This document shows, in pieces, positions 6,886-16,034 of a DNA stretch of 40,402 nucleotides. The first letter of the stretch is position 1; each line of letters opens with the position of its first letter. The stretch is from the NCBI GenBank assembly GCA_948517135.1, contig CAORJJ010000007.1, forward strand, positions 1-40,402, in the 5' to 3' direction. The stretch is from an uncultured Clostridia bacterium. Lineage in GTDB: Bacteria > Bacillota > Clostridia > TANB77 > CAG-508. The notes under the pieces were generated by a model that was given only the letters and a program-made list of their open reading frames with translations, searched no databases and was not told the origin of the DNA. The translations under genes were made by a program, and so were the position numbers.

Positions 6886-9800
6886 ATGTCAGAAAAATCA
6901 GAAGAATTAATTGAAAAAAACAATAATACTAGTAATATAGTTTCAAAAAGAACAATAAAACTTCCTAATTCTGTTACAAAAAAGAAAAAGGAAGTTAATT
7001 CTAATGCTATTAACAATATTATTCCAATAGAAAGTTTAAAAGAGAAAAATTTATCTTCTAAAAAGACAAAAAGAACTTTACATTTAAACTTAGGATTTGA
7101 AGCAGAAGAAGAAAAAAAAGAAGAAGCTAAATCTGAATCTTCTTTTGAAGATGAAAACAGTATTACTATGATTATTCCAAAAACATCAACCATAAAAAAC
7201 GATAAAGAAAAACTTATGGATACTCTTTTAGATATTGATGATGCTTCACCAGTAATAACTCCAAGTTCTGTAACATCTAACAACACTTTTTTAGATGAAC
7301 CATCTGTTTTTGAAAAATTTGATATAAATATTAATAATAAAATCACTTCAGCACAAAACAATTCAGTTTTAGAACCTGCAATAAACTTGAATTCATCTTT
7401 CTTTTATGAACCATCTGTTTTTGAAAAATATAGTATTGAAATTTCAGAAACAGATTCAACTGAAAATATTGCAGAAACTGAAAATATTGTAAAAGAAAAT
7501 GTTCAAAAAGAAATTGTAAAAAAATCAAAAATAAAACCAGTTATTAATCAAAATTCAACTGCTGATACTACTTCTTTGTCATTGAATGATTTAATTTCAT
7601 TTGATGATGAAACAGAATCAATTGATGATATTCTAACAGAATTTGAAAACTCTACTGAGGAGGAAATCCTTATAGAAGAAACAACAGAATCTTTAGATAA
7701 TATTGAAGAAACTTCAGAAGTTGAAGATTTAGACGCTTTAATTAGTAATCAAAAAGAATATGATGTAATAGAACAAAATATTTCTATGTCTCAAGATGAT
7801 GATATTATAAATGAAATTATAGATGAAGATATTGGAGATATAATTGAAGATAATTTATTACAATCACCTACTGATTTATTTATAGATGAATTATCAAATG
7901 AAAGTAATGATATTAATATATTAGATTTAGTTGAAAATGATGAAGATTTACTAAAAGAAGTTGCTGATAATATAAAAACACCAGAAAACACTGTTGGATC
8001 AGCACCAGTTGGTATTTTTATTGAAAACTCTGGAAGTTCAAAAAATACAGACTCTACCCTATTTTCAAAAGCTAAATCTTCAATAGTTTCTAATATTACA
8101 TCTGTATTCAAGAAATTTTCTTATGATGAAGCTGCAAATTTAGCAAATTCTGTTGATGATGAAGATGATGAAAATATAATTCAAAATCTAAATCCTATTT
8201 CTGATATTAATCAAGTTTTAGGAAATATTGAAGCAGAACCACAAGAAAAATTAGTTACAGAATTAGACGTAACAGCAGATTCTATTGGTCTTACTCCACC
8301 TATTATAGATGAAAATATATTGGATGTATCTTCTACTGAAAATGAATTAAATACATTAAATGTATTAACTCCAGAAATAACTTCATCAAATTTATCTGAT
8401 GAAGAACTATTAGATTTGTTAGAACTTGATTCATTAAATGATGAAGACATTGAAGAAAAATATAAAAATATAGAAGAATCAATCCCTACTGATTTTCATG
8501 AAGAGATTTCTGAAAACGATATATTAGACACAGAAGATTCTACAAATGATGATGATTTTTCTATTGAAGATTATTTTGGAATTGAAAAAACTGAAGATTC
8601 TAATATTATTAATGAAGAATATGATAATGAATTTGAAGAAAATATAGATGATTTATTAGATGATGATGATGATATTGAATTTGATAAAGAATTATCTATT
8701 ACAAAACAAGAAACACAAATTGAAGAACCTCAAAATAAAATGTCTGGCGAAGAACTATTATCATTATCAAAATTATTTGATAATTTAACAAACACTATTT
8801 CTTCCCTATCTACTAGAATTACTGAACTTGAAAATACAAAAATGCAACCTGTAATCATTGAACCAGAAGCAATAAAGCAAGCAATCAAACAAGTTGCTAA
8901 TCCTACTGAATCAATAGAAGATAATAATGAAGAAGAATGTATTATTGAAGAATCTACTGAAGATAGTATTATTGATACTATGATTGAAGATAGCATAAAA
9001 CAAAATAATGTAGAAGATAGTATAGAACAAAATGACTTAGTATCTACTGATATTGACTTAGAAGATTTATCTGGTTTAACAATATCAGATGTTTTAAATG
9101 AATCTACTGAAAAACAAGTTGAAGAAGTTGAACAAGTGGAAGAAATTGTTGAAAAAAATATTTCAGACGATATAAACTTGGATGATATAAATATTGATGA
9201 TATAGACTTAAATGATATTGACTTAGATGACATTTCTATTGAAGAAAACGAAAACGAAAATGAAAATAAAGATTCAGATGTAAATGAAGAAGAATCAATA
9301 GAAGATCTTTTAACAACTGCATTATCTTCTGATAAAGCTCTTGATACACAAAAGGAAGAATTATTATTAGAATTATTGAGCGATTCTAGTAACGATACAA
9401 CTGAAGATATAATTGATAATGAAGAACCATCTTCTGATTTTATAAAAATAATTGATTCACTTTCAAAAGCAATTTCTGAACTTGAAAAAAATTCATTAGA
9501 GAATCCTATAATTCCAGAATCATCTGAGGAAAAAAATGTTTCTTCAAAAGATTTGGGAATAGATTCAAATAAAGCATTTAATATTTTAATAAATAAAGAT
9601 GATATCTTCTCTATCTCAATATTAAATGAAACTTATGAAATTATAGCAGATTTTGATGGTATATCAGTACTTTCTGAAAATATTCATATTTCAACACCAA
9701 AGAAGAACTTCTTCTTAAAAGTTGGAAACAAAAATATTGAAATACATAACTACAAAAAATATTTCTTAGTATATACAACATTTGAAGATGTTGAATTCGC

Positions 9801-10398
9801 AAATGCAATTAATAATGTTACTTTTGCAAAGAAAAATGGTAGAATAGAATTAAATATAAAAGAAGCTTTTAAATTATCTTCAACAAATAATGTACTAGAA
9901 TTATCTATGTTAAATACTTCAATAGCAAAAATTCCAGCATCAACACAAGTAACTCAAGAAAATGTAGATGATGAATCAACTTCTGTTTGTGATAATAAAA
10001 CACTTGTTATTTCTGAAGAAACACAAAAAGTATATTTACCTTATACTATGAATGATGTTATGGAAAAACTAAACAACACAGCTAATGGATATCAAACAAT
10101 TGAAGAAGTAGTTGAAAAGGAATATGTTGTTCCTTTATCAGAATTCAAAATGCCTATAATATCACGTTTTAAAGAAGCTTATAAATTCATGAGAGTAAAA
10201 GAAAAAAGTTCTGTATATGAAGCTTTAGATTTAGCATTGGAATTAATGTTTAATTCTAATTTGAATCCAGCAATAATACGAGCTGCAAAAGATTTAAAAG
10301 AACTTGATATTTATCTTGATTGTCTTTATGAAAATGAACTAGATAAATTTGATCGTTTTAAAATTATTTATAAAGTTCTACCTAAAGTTCAAAATTAA
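6886..10398 (+). CDS. Very large acidic low-complexity protein, divergent from the SipW/AAA+ operon
   Basis: 1170 residues, no signal peptide or membrane segment; start supported by GGAGG. The N-terminal 80 residues are basic, with two similar motifs (KRTIKLPN and KRTLHLNL). Residues about 85-900 are dominated by Asp, Glu, Ser, Asn and Ile and look disordered; they hold the duplicated heptapeptide EPSVFEK (138-144, 175-181) and five DDIxL-type pentapeptides (761-785). A helical stretch at about 625-650 (LSKLFDNLTNTISSLSTRITEL) has a near copy at about 865-880 (DSLSKAISELEKNSLEN). The last 250 residues look folded: a beta-rich part (about 905-1000), then a helical end with RFKEAYKFMR and ALDLALELMFNSNLNPAII. 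Family not recognised. Its shared, dyad-containing intergenic region suggests co-regulation with the operon; a scaffold or assembly-platform role is a guess. Confidence 0.85.
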   Translation: MSEKSEELIEKNNNTSNIVSKRTIKLPNSVTKKKKEVNSNAINNIIPIESLKEKNLSSKKTKRTLHLNLGFEAEEEKKEEAKSESSFEDENSITMIIPKTSTIKNDKEKLMDTLLDIDDASPVITPSSVTSNNTFLDEPSVFEKFDININNKITSAQNNSVLEPAINLNSSFFYEPSVFEKYSIEISETDSTENIAETENIVKENVQKEIVKKSKIKPVINQNSTADTTSLSLNDLISFDDETESIDDILTEFENSTEEEILIEETTESLDNIEETSEVEDLDALISNQKEYDVIEQNISMSQDDDIINEIIDEDIGDIIEDNLLQSPTDLFIDELSNESNDINILDLVENDEDLLKEVADNIKTPENTVGSAPVGIFIENSGSSKNTDSTLFSKAKSSIVSNITSVFKKFSYDEAANLANSVDDEDDENIIQNLNPISDINQVLGNIEAEPQEKLVTELDVTADSIGLTPPIIDENILDVSSTENELNTLNVLTPEITSSNLSDEELLDLLELDSLNDEDIEEKYKNIEESIPTDFHEEISENDILDTEDSTNDDDFSIEDYFGIEKTEDSNIINEEYDNEFEENIDDLLDDDDDIEFDKELSITKQETQIEEPQNKMSGEELLSLSKLFDNLTNTISSLSTRITELENTKMQPVIIEPEAIKQAIKQVANPTESIEDNNEEECIIEESTEDSIIDTMIEDSIKQNNVEDSIEQNDLVSTDIDLEDLSGLTISDVLNESTEKQVEEVEQVEEIVEKNISDDINLDDINIDDIDLNDIDLDDISIEENENENENKDSDVNEEESIEDLLTTALSSDKALDTQKEELLLELLSDSSNDTTEDIIDNEEPSSDFIKIIDSLSKAISELEKNSLENPIIPESSEEKNVSSKDLGIDSNKAFNILINKDDIFSISILNETYEIIADFDGISVLSENIHISTPKKNFFLKVGNKNIEIHNYKKYFLVYTTFEDVEFANAINNVTFAKKNGRIELNIKEAFKLSSTNNVLELSMLNTSIAKIPASTQVTQENVDDESTSVCDNKTLVISEETQKVYLPYTMNDVMEKLNNTANGYQTIEEVVEKEYVVPLSEFKMPIISRFKEAYKFMRVKEKSSVYEALDLALELMFNSNLNPAIIRAAKDLKELDIYLDCLYENELDKFDRFKIIYKVLPKVQN
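7297..7428 (+). repeat. Duplicated EPSVFEK-coding element
   Basis: An identical 21-base sequence encoding EPSVFEK occurs at 7297-7317 and 7408-7428, preceded by F-L-D and F-F-Y respectively. This suggests an internal duplication of a short linear motif in the disordered part of the acidic protein. Confidence 0.8.
9166..9240 (+). repeat. Five 15-bp units encoding DDI-x-L/I pentapeptides
   Basis: Successive codon sets read DDINL, DDINI, DDIDL, NDIDL, DDISI (residues 761-785). The period is exactly five codons, with synonymous drift, consistent with an old expansion rather than recent slippage. Confidence 0.9.
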
Positions 10399-10402
10399 AT
10401 AT

Positions 10403-10438
10403 AAAAAAAGATTCAAACTTAAGTTTGAATCTTTTTTT
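10403..10438. terminator. Bidirectional intrinsic terminator between the acidic protein gene and clpB
   Basis: An uninterrupted inverted repeat, with AAAAAAAG-ATTCAAACTT (10403-10420) facing AAGTTTGAAT-CTTTTTTT (10421-10438), gives a T-run on both strands between convergent genes. Confidence 0.92.
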
Positions 10439-10439
10439 A

Positions 10440-13073
10440 TTATTTTTTATTTGAAATTTCATTTTCAACAATTTCCCTTTTTGGTCTTACATTAAGTGCA
10501 TGAATTCTTTTATCGTAGTATACTTCTACTTTATCTCCCTCTTTTATATTTCCTGCAATTAACTTTCTTGCTACTAAAGTTTCAACTTGTGATTGAACAA
10601 TTCTTTTTAATGGTCTTGCACCAAATTCCATATCATATCCTTCTTCAACAAGCCATTTAACAGAATTTTTTGTAAACGATAATTCAACACCTTTTTCTTT
10701 AACTCTATTTACTACACCTTTTAATATTAATTCAACAATTCCAAAAACAACACCTTTTTCTAATGCTTTAAAGCAAATTATTTCATCTAATCTATTTAAA
10801 AATTCTGGTCTAAAATGTTGTTTTAATATTATATCAATTTCCTCTCTCGCTTCTTCTGTTATACTTCCTTCTTTTGCAATGCTTTTTAATATTACTTGTG
10901 AACCTAAATTAGATGTTAATATAATTACAGTATTTTTAAAATCAATAAGTCTTCCTTGTGAATCAGTAACTCTTCCATCATCTAATACTTGTAATAATAT
11001 ATTAAATACATCTGGATGAGCTTTTTCAACTTCATCAAATAATACTACTGAATATGGTTTTCTTCTAACAGCTTCTGTTAATTGTCCACCTTCTTCATAT
11101 CCAACATATCCTGGAGGTGCACCAATAAGTCTTGTAACACTAAACTTTTCCATATATTCAGACATATCTAATCTTATCATATTTTTTTCATCATCAAACA
11201 ATGATGCTGCCAATGTTTTAGCAAGTTCTGTTTTACCAACACCAGTTGGTCCTAAAAATAAGAACGAACCTATTGGCCTATTTGGATTTGCAATACCAGC
11301 TCTTGCTCTTAATATTGCTTCACTTACTTTTTGAACTGCCTCATCTTGTCCAACAACTCTTTCATGTAGTATTTGTTCTAACCCTAATAATTTTGCTTTT
11401 TCTGCTTCTGCTAATTTAGAAACAGGAATTCCAGTCCATTTTGAAACTACTTTTGCAATTTCTTCTTCTGTCACTTTATTTTTTAATAATGTATTTGCAC
11501 CTTGTGTTCTTTCTATTTCTTTTTCTTCTTGCTCTAATACTTTCTTCAAATTTGGTAATGTTGAATATTTTAGTTCTGCAGCTTTATTTAAGTCATAATT
11601 TCTTTCTGCTTTTTCTATTTGTGCATTTATATCATCAATTTTTTCTTTTAATTTTTGAACTTTAGAAATATTCTTTTTCTCGTTTTCCCACTTCAATTTC
11701 ATATCTTGAAATTGCTCTCTCATAGACATAAGTTCTTTTCTAAGTTCTGTTAAACGCTTTTGTAATTTAGGGTTATCTTCCCTATCTAATGACTTTTCTT
11801 CTATTTCATATTGCATAATTTTTCTTGATATACTATCAAGTTCAGTTGGCATAGATTCAACTTCACTTCTTATCATTGCACAAGCTTCATCTATCAAATC
11901 TATTGCTTTATCTGGAAGAAATCTATCTGCAATATATCTATTTGAAAGAGTTGCAGCAGCAACTACTGCTGAATCTTGTATTTTAACCCCATGAAATATT
12001 TCAAATTTTTCTTGAATACCTCTTAAAATTGTAATTGCATCTTGAACAGTTGGCTCTGGTACAATAACTTGTTGAAATCTTCTTGTTAAAGCTGGATCTT
12101 TTTCAATATATTCTCTATACTCATCTAATGTTGTAGCACCAACGCAATGAAGCTCACCTCTTGCTAAACGTGGCTTTAAAAGGTTACTTGCATCCATAGC
12201 TCCATCTGATTTACCAGCTCCAACTAAATTATGAATCTCATCAATAAATAAAATTATATTTCCTTGTGAATCATCTATCTCTTTTAAAATTCCTGTTAAT
12301 CTTTCTTCAAATTCACCTTTATACTTAGCACCTGCAATTAAAAGTCCTAAATCAAGTTCAAATATAATCTTTCCTTTTAAACTTGTTGGAACATCTCCTC
12401 TAACAATTCTTTGTGCTAACCCTTCAACAATTGCTGTTTTACCAACACCAGGTTCACCTATTAAAACTGGATTATTTTTGGTTCTACGAGACAAAATTCT
12501 AATTACATTTCTAATTTCTTCATCTCTACCTATAACAGGATTTAATTTATTTTGCTTTGCAAGATCTGTAACATTTTTTCCAAATTTTAATAATATATCA
12601 GAATTTCCATCATCATTTTCATTTTCTTCTGATTTATTTCCCCTAATATCTTTTAAAGCTGATAAAAATTTATGTTTATCTATATTGTAAATTTTAAAAA
12701 TCTTTTTCAAATTTTCTGATGCTGAATTAATTACTCCTAACATTAAATGTTCAACAGAAATAAATTCATCTTTCATAGATGTTGCTTCTTTTTCAGCATT
12801 ATCTAAAGCTTTTTCAACTGTTTGTGAAAATCTTAATGCAACTGCACCAGTTGTTTTTGGAAGTTTTTCAATTTCCTCTTGAATAGTTATTTTTAAAGAA
12901 TTGACATCTACATCCATTTTCTTTAAAAGCATAGTTATTAAACTTTCATTTGTCTCTGTTAACCCTAAAAGCATGTGATATTCTGTTATTTCAGAATTAT
13001 TATTACTTACTGTAATGTTACTTGCTGATGTTATTACATCTTTCGATTTTTCAGTAAATTTTGATACATTCAT
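10440..13073 (-). CDS. clpB: ClpB-type disaggregase (AAA+ chaperone)
   Basis: 877 residues, close to usual ClpB length. Clp N-domain (about 5-145); first ATPase domain with GEPGVGKT at 206-213, pore loop KYKGEFEER (250-258) and Walker B ILFIDEIH (274-281); a long coiled-coil middle domain (about 405-530), which distinguishes ClpB from ClpC/ClpA; second ATPase domain with GPTGVGKT at 608-615, pore loop GYVGYEEGG and Walker B VLFDEVEKA. No ClpP-docking IGF loop was noticed. It threads aggregated proteins for refolding, usually with DnaK. GGGGAT precedes the ATG. Only 35 bases separate it from the upstream membrane-protein gene, and I see no CIRCE or CtsR operator, so it appears co-transcribed with envelope genes. 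Confidence 0.96.
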   Translation of the reverse strand: MNVSKFTEKSKDVITSASNITVSNNNSEITEYHMLLGLTETNESLITMLLKKMDVDVNSLKITIQEEIEKLPKTTGAVALRFSQTVEKALDNAEKEATSMKDEFISVEHLMLGVINSASENLKKIFKIYNIDKHKFLSALKDIRGNKSEENENDDGNSDILLKFGKNVTDLAKQNKLNPVIGRDEEIRNVIRILSRRTKNNPVLIGEPGVGKTAIVEGLAQRIVRGDVPTSLKGKIIFELDLGLLIAGAKYKGEFEERLTGILKEIDDSQGNIILFIDEIHNLVGAGKSDGAMDASNLLKPRLARGELHCVGATTLDEYREYIEKDPALTRRFQQVIVPEPTVQDAITILRGIQEKFEIFHGVKIQDSAVVAAATLSNRYIADRFLPDKAIDLIDEACAMIRSEVESMPTELDSISRKIMQYEIEEKSLDREDNPKLQKRLTELRKELMSMREQFQDMKLKWENEKKNISKVQKLKEKIDDINAQIEKAERNYDLNKAAELKYSTLPNLKKVLEQEEKEIERTQGANTLLKNKVTEEEIAKVVSKWTGIPVSKLAEAEKAKLLGLEQILHERVVGQDEAVQKVSEAILRARAGIANPNRPIGSFLFLGPTGVGKTELAKTLAASLFDDEKNMIRLDMSEYMEKFSVTRLIGAPPGYVGYEEGGQLTEAVRRKPYSVVLFDEVEKAHPDVFNILLQVLDDGRVTDSQGRLIDFKNTVIILTSNLGSQVILKSIAKEGSITEEAREEIDIILKQHFRPEFLNRLDEIICFKALEKGVVFGIVELILKGVVNRVKEKGVELSFTKNSVKWLVEEGYDMEFGARPLKRIVQSQVETLVARKLIAGNIKEGDKVEVYYDKRIHALNVRPKREIVENEISNKK

Positions 13074-13108
13074 AATTTAATCCCCTTCTTCTTTTGTTTA
13101 TATAAAAT

Positions 13109-14482
13109 TTATTTTTGAGTATATAATATACAAAGTAAAACATTTATATATTGAACAGCACCAATACATTTTATAATAGCACTTGTTCTTTTTTGTACTT
13201 TTAAATCATTTTTTTCATTTTTCTTAATTAATTCTTGCCATATCAGAATACTGATTATTATCATAGAAAATTCAAAAAATATCATTGTTCTCTCTCCAGA
13301 TTTGAATAATGTTGGAGAAAATCCCATTATTAATCTTGATGCAAGTCCAGCAAGAAAAACTACTATTGCAACATTACTATTTAAGTTTTTGAATATCAAT
13401 AAAAGTGATAATCCAATTGATATAAAGTTTGCAAAAGCAAATATAAGTGGAACTGCATATAATAAGTTATTACTTGTTGCTGGTGATAAAAATACACTTT
13501 CAGATATAAGAAGCTCACCAAAAGAAGTTATAAAACCAAACATATTAACTGTAATTGGTGCAAGATAATGCATCAACATTATTGATAAAAATGGTATTAC
13601 AGCAATCACTCTATATAATTTTTCTTTATAATTAGCAAATACAAAAACTGCAATTATCATTGTAAATATTGTATATATTATATTTCCTCTTCCAATTAAT
13701 AATCCGATTGTAGATGTAAAACCTAAACTAATTTTATCAAAAAAAGATAGCATTTCTATATTTTTGAAGTTCTCTGCAATCTCTGTTTGATTTCTAGCAT
13801 GATTTCCAGGACATGTTACTATAAAAGCTAAACTTGCTAAAATTATTATATTTTGAATAATTAAGTATAAATTCACTTTTTTATTTTTTACTATATAAAG
13901 AATTGTAAATAAAATGTATGAACCAACTAAAATAGCGCAAGATATTTCTGCATTACCAGCAAAAAATAATGCTATTGTATATAAAATATATTCATACCAT
14001 TTAATATTTTCATCATCCCAAATCTTTCGTATTGGAATAAGTGAAAATAATAAAGTTGCAAGAGGCCACATATAATTTACTGTTGTTGCAGCCCATCCTG
14101 CACTAGCCATTACATTTAATGGATATGCTAATATCATAAATATTAACATTATTGTATTTTCATTTTTATTTTCTTTAACAAAAACTCTAGAAATTGAATA
14201 TCCTGCAAGTGCAACCATAAAAGCTTCTAAGATAACCCATAAATATTTAGAAGTTTTTAAAACGAAACATAGTATAAATTCAATTATAACTCTTGATGAC
14301 CACCAATCATATCTATCTCTAACAAATGAAAATATACTATTTCCTGTAACTTGCTCAATAAAATATGCATCATCAAATTTATCTGGTGTAACAAACATAG
14401 ATAAAGCTAGTTCTAATATGAATAAACATAAAATTGCAAATCTACCATTCTTTTTGAAGAATTCTATAACTTTTTCTTTCAT
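13109..14482 (-). CDS. Polytopic membrane protein, DUF6056/GT-C-like
   Basis: 457 residues with about ten to twelve hydrophobic segments. After the first segment comes PDKFDDAYF (about 33-41), an acidic pair at the position where GT-C type lipid-linked glycosyltransferases hold their catalytic acid; WWSSRVIIE follows. A loop with CPGNHARN (about 224-231) recalls the PGN-x-x-R motif I associate with DUF6056 membrane proteins. The role is therefore probably surface glycan or glycolipid modification, but no activity can be read directly. It follows a one-TM protein gene by 18 bases and precedes clpB by 35 bases. Confidence 0.7.
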   Translation of the reverse strand: MKEKVIEFFKKNGRFAILCLFILELALSMFVTPDKFDDAYFIEQVTGNSIFSFVRDRYDWWSSRVIIEFILCFVLKTSKYLWVILEAFMVALAGYSISRVFVKENKNENTIMLIFMILAYPLNVMASAGWAATTVNYMWPLATLLFSLIPIRKIWDDENIKWYEYILYTIALFFAGNAEISCAILVGSYILFTILYIVKNKKVNLYLIIQNIIILASLAFIVTCPGNHARNQTEIAENFKNIEMLSFFDKISLGFTSTIGLLIGRGNIIYTIFTMIIAVFVFANYKEKLYRVIAVIPFLSIMLMHYLAPITVNMFGFITSFGELLISESVFLSPATSNNLLYAVPLIFAFANFISIGLSLLLIFKNLNSNVAIVVFLAGLASRLIMGFSPTLFKSGERTMIFFEFSMIIISILIWQELIKKNEKNDLKVQKRTSAIIKCIGAVQYINVLLCILYTQK

Positions 14483-14500
14483 TTTTTAGTCCATCTCCTA

Positions 14501-15022
14501 TTAATCTAATTCAAAAGATATTAGCGTAAATACTAAAATATCTTCATCATCATTTTGATATTGTACATAAACATCATACATTCCTTTTGGCATTCCCAAA
14601 ACCAAAGAACGTGCATGTAGTCCAGCTTTTTTATGTTCTTCTTCAACTAAATTTATATTTTCTTCCATTTCAGTTGCCATAAAATACATTTTTCCTGTTT
14701 CTTGGTGTTTTAAAACATAACTAGAATTTATAGTATTCAAAGGAGCTCCTTCTCTAAATGCCCATCCTGATATTTCAATTGTTTTTCCATTAGTTTCATG
14801 TTCTAATAAATCTATATGTGCACTTATTTCTCCATCTTCTACATTTTCAACATTATTTTCTGGATTAATTGAAATAACAGTAGTATTTGATCCTAGCTTA
14901 TAAGATTTGCATATTAGTAAAGAACTCATTGTAAGCGCTAAATAAACTATAACTAGTATTATAGAAACTATTAATATTTTTATATATCTTGAGTTATTAA
15001 TTTCTATATTTAAGAATTCCAT
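14501..15022 (-). CDS. One-TM protein with extracytoplasmic beta domain
   Basis: 173 residues from the ATG at 15022, chosen because AAGGGGAT lies seven bases upstream; a TTG at 15046 is in frame but has no such site. A single membrane segment covers about 15-38, followed by an external domain containing IEISGWAFREG and VLKHQETGKMYFM. The GWAF motif recalls small beta domains found next to cell-surface glycan genes, but no family is assigned. It is encoded with the polytopic membrane protein downstream (18 bases apart), and the two may form a complex. Confidence 0.75.
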   Translation of the reverse strand: MEFLNIEINNSRYIKILIVSIILVIVYLALTMSSLLICKSYKLGSNTTVISINPENNVENVEDGEISAHIDLLEHETNGKTIEISGWAFREGAPLNTINSSYVLKHQETGKMYFMATEMEENINLVEEEHKKAGLHARSLVLGMPKGMYDVYVQYQNDDEDILVFTLISFELD

Positions 15023-15062
15023 CTTTATCCCCTTATAATTTTTCAAACTATTTCACGCCATT

Positions 15063-15091
15063 ATTCTACCATAAACTTTAGTAAAATACAA
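15063..15091 (-). promoter_or_regulatory. Promoter for the one-TM protein / membrane protein / clpB transcript
   Basis: TTGTAT (15086-15091), a 17-base spacer and TAGAAT (15063-15068) on the minus strand, 40 bases before the ATG at 15022. It would separate this transcript from the deacetylase gene. Confidence 0.55.
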
Positions 15092-15099
15092 CAATTCTA

Positions 15100-15882
15100 T
15101 TATTCAAATTCATTTATATTTTTAAACTCATATCCCATATCTCGTATACTTTTTATTACATCTCCTAAAATAACGCTATTATCTTTTGATGTTGCATGTA
15201 ATAATAATATACATCCATTATGAATATTATCAACTATTTTCTTTTTTCCATATTCTTCTCTATTTTGTTTTTCAACATCCCAATCATCATATGCAGATGA
15301 CCACATAACACTTGTATATCCTAAATCTTTAAGAATTTTTGTTGTTCTTTCACTAAACTCTCCTTTAGGTGGTCTAAAATATGTCATTTCATAATTAAAT
15401 TTTTCATATACAGCTTTATGAAGATTCATAACTTCATTTTTTATTTCTTCATCACTTATATTAGGTAAGCATTTATGATTAACTGTATGATTTCCAACAA
15501 TATGACCTTCCTCTATCATTCTTTTTACAATGTCACTTGCAGTATTTAAGTAATGTGCTGTTATAAAAAAAGATGCCTTCACATTACATTCTTTTAATAT
15601 ATCTAATATTGTTTCTGTATAGCCATTTTCATAACCACAATCAAATGTCAAATAAACATTTTTTGAAGTTTCACTTCCCATTGAAATTCCATCAAATTTT
15701 TGAATTACTTTTTCTGCTTTTGTGTCTAAAGTTGGTTGAGAATGAGACTCGCCTCTTCTAAATCCCCATGGTAGCATTTCATTACTAAGTTCAGATGTTG
15801 CCTGTGAATATAAACAAAATTGTAATATACAGACAAGTAACAATCCTATTACAAAACAGCTTCTCATAATTTTATCCTTCAT
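15100..15882 (-). CDS. Polysaccharide deacetylase, PdaA-like
   Basis: 260 residues. Signal peptide or anchor at about 6-29, then LPWGFRRG and a NodB domain: TFDCGYENG (79-87), HTVNH (132-136), FRPPKGEFSE (169-178), SSAYDDWD (195-202) and LLLHA (226-230). The GYENG and RPP-x-G-FSE blocks and the WGF lead-in are those of the PdaA branch, which de-N-acetylates muramic acid during delta-lactam formation in spore cortex. PdaA proteins have Asn for the second Asp of the TFDDG motif; here it is Cys82. Catalytic Asp81 and His132/His136 are kept. GGAGG precedes the start. A cortex role is inferred; it could instead act on vegetative peptidoglycan. Confidence 0.88.
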   Translation of the reverse strand: MKDKIMRSCFVIGLLLVCILQFCLYSQATSELSNEMLPWGFRRGESHSQPTLDTKAEKVIQKFDGISMGSETSKNVYLTFDCGYENGYTETILDILKECNVKASFFITAHYLNTASDIVKRMIEEGHIVGNHTVNHKCLPNISDEEIKNEVMNLHKAVYEKFNYEMTYFRPPKGEFSERTTKILKDLGYTSVMWSSAYDDWDVEKQNREEYGKKKIVDNIHNGCILLLHATSKDNSVILGDVIKSIRDMGYEFKNINEFE

Positions 15883-15915
15883 AAAAACCTCCGTTTTTTC
15901 AATAAAATAAATTAA

Positions 15916-15936
15916 TTAGTATTTTAATAATACTAA
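15916..15936. promoter_or_regulatory. Dyad upstream of the PdaA-like gene
   Basis: TTAGTATT and AATACTAA are perfect 8-bp arms separated by five bases, 34 bases before the deacetylase start. It could be an operator or a leader hairpin; it is AT-rich, so chance is possible. Confidence 0.35.
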
Positions 15937-15995
15937 AATAATTATATTGAATTATTAATAATTATATTCATCAATTTTCTATAAGAACAAAATAT

Positions 15996-16034
15996 AAAAA
16001 AAGAATAAGCACTAATTATGCTTATTCTTTTTTT
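15996..16034 (-). terminator. Intrinsic terminator after the degenerate HD-GYP gene
   Basis: The stem AAAAAAAGAATAAGC (15996-16010) pairs perfectly with GCTTATTCTTTTTTT (16020-16034) around a nine-base loop. The stop codon of the minus-strand gene abuts it. Confidence 0.9.

Noticed and set aside
6792..7361. Minus-strand frame opposite the acidic-protein gene
   Set aside because: It is Ser/Phe/Leu-rich in the way expected from the complement of acidic codons and has no ribosome-binding site; the same holds for 7791-8111, 8211-8450 and 8730-9233.
9166..9240. CRISPR-like or satellite repeat
   Set aside because: The units are in-frame pentapeptide codons within a gene, with no spacers.
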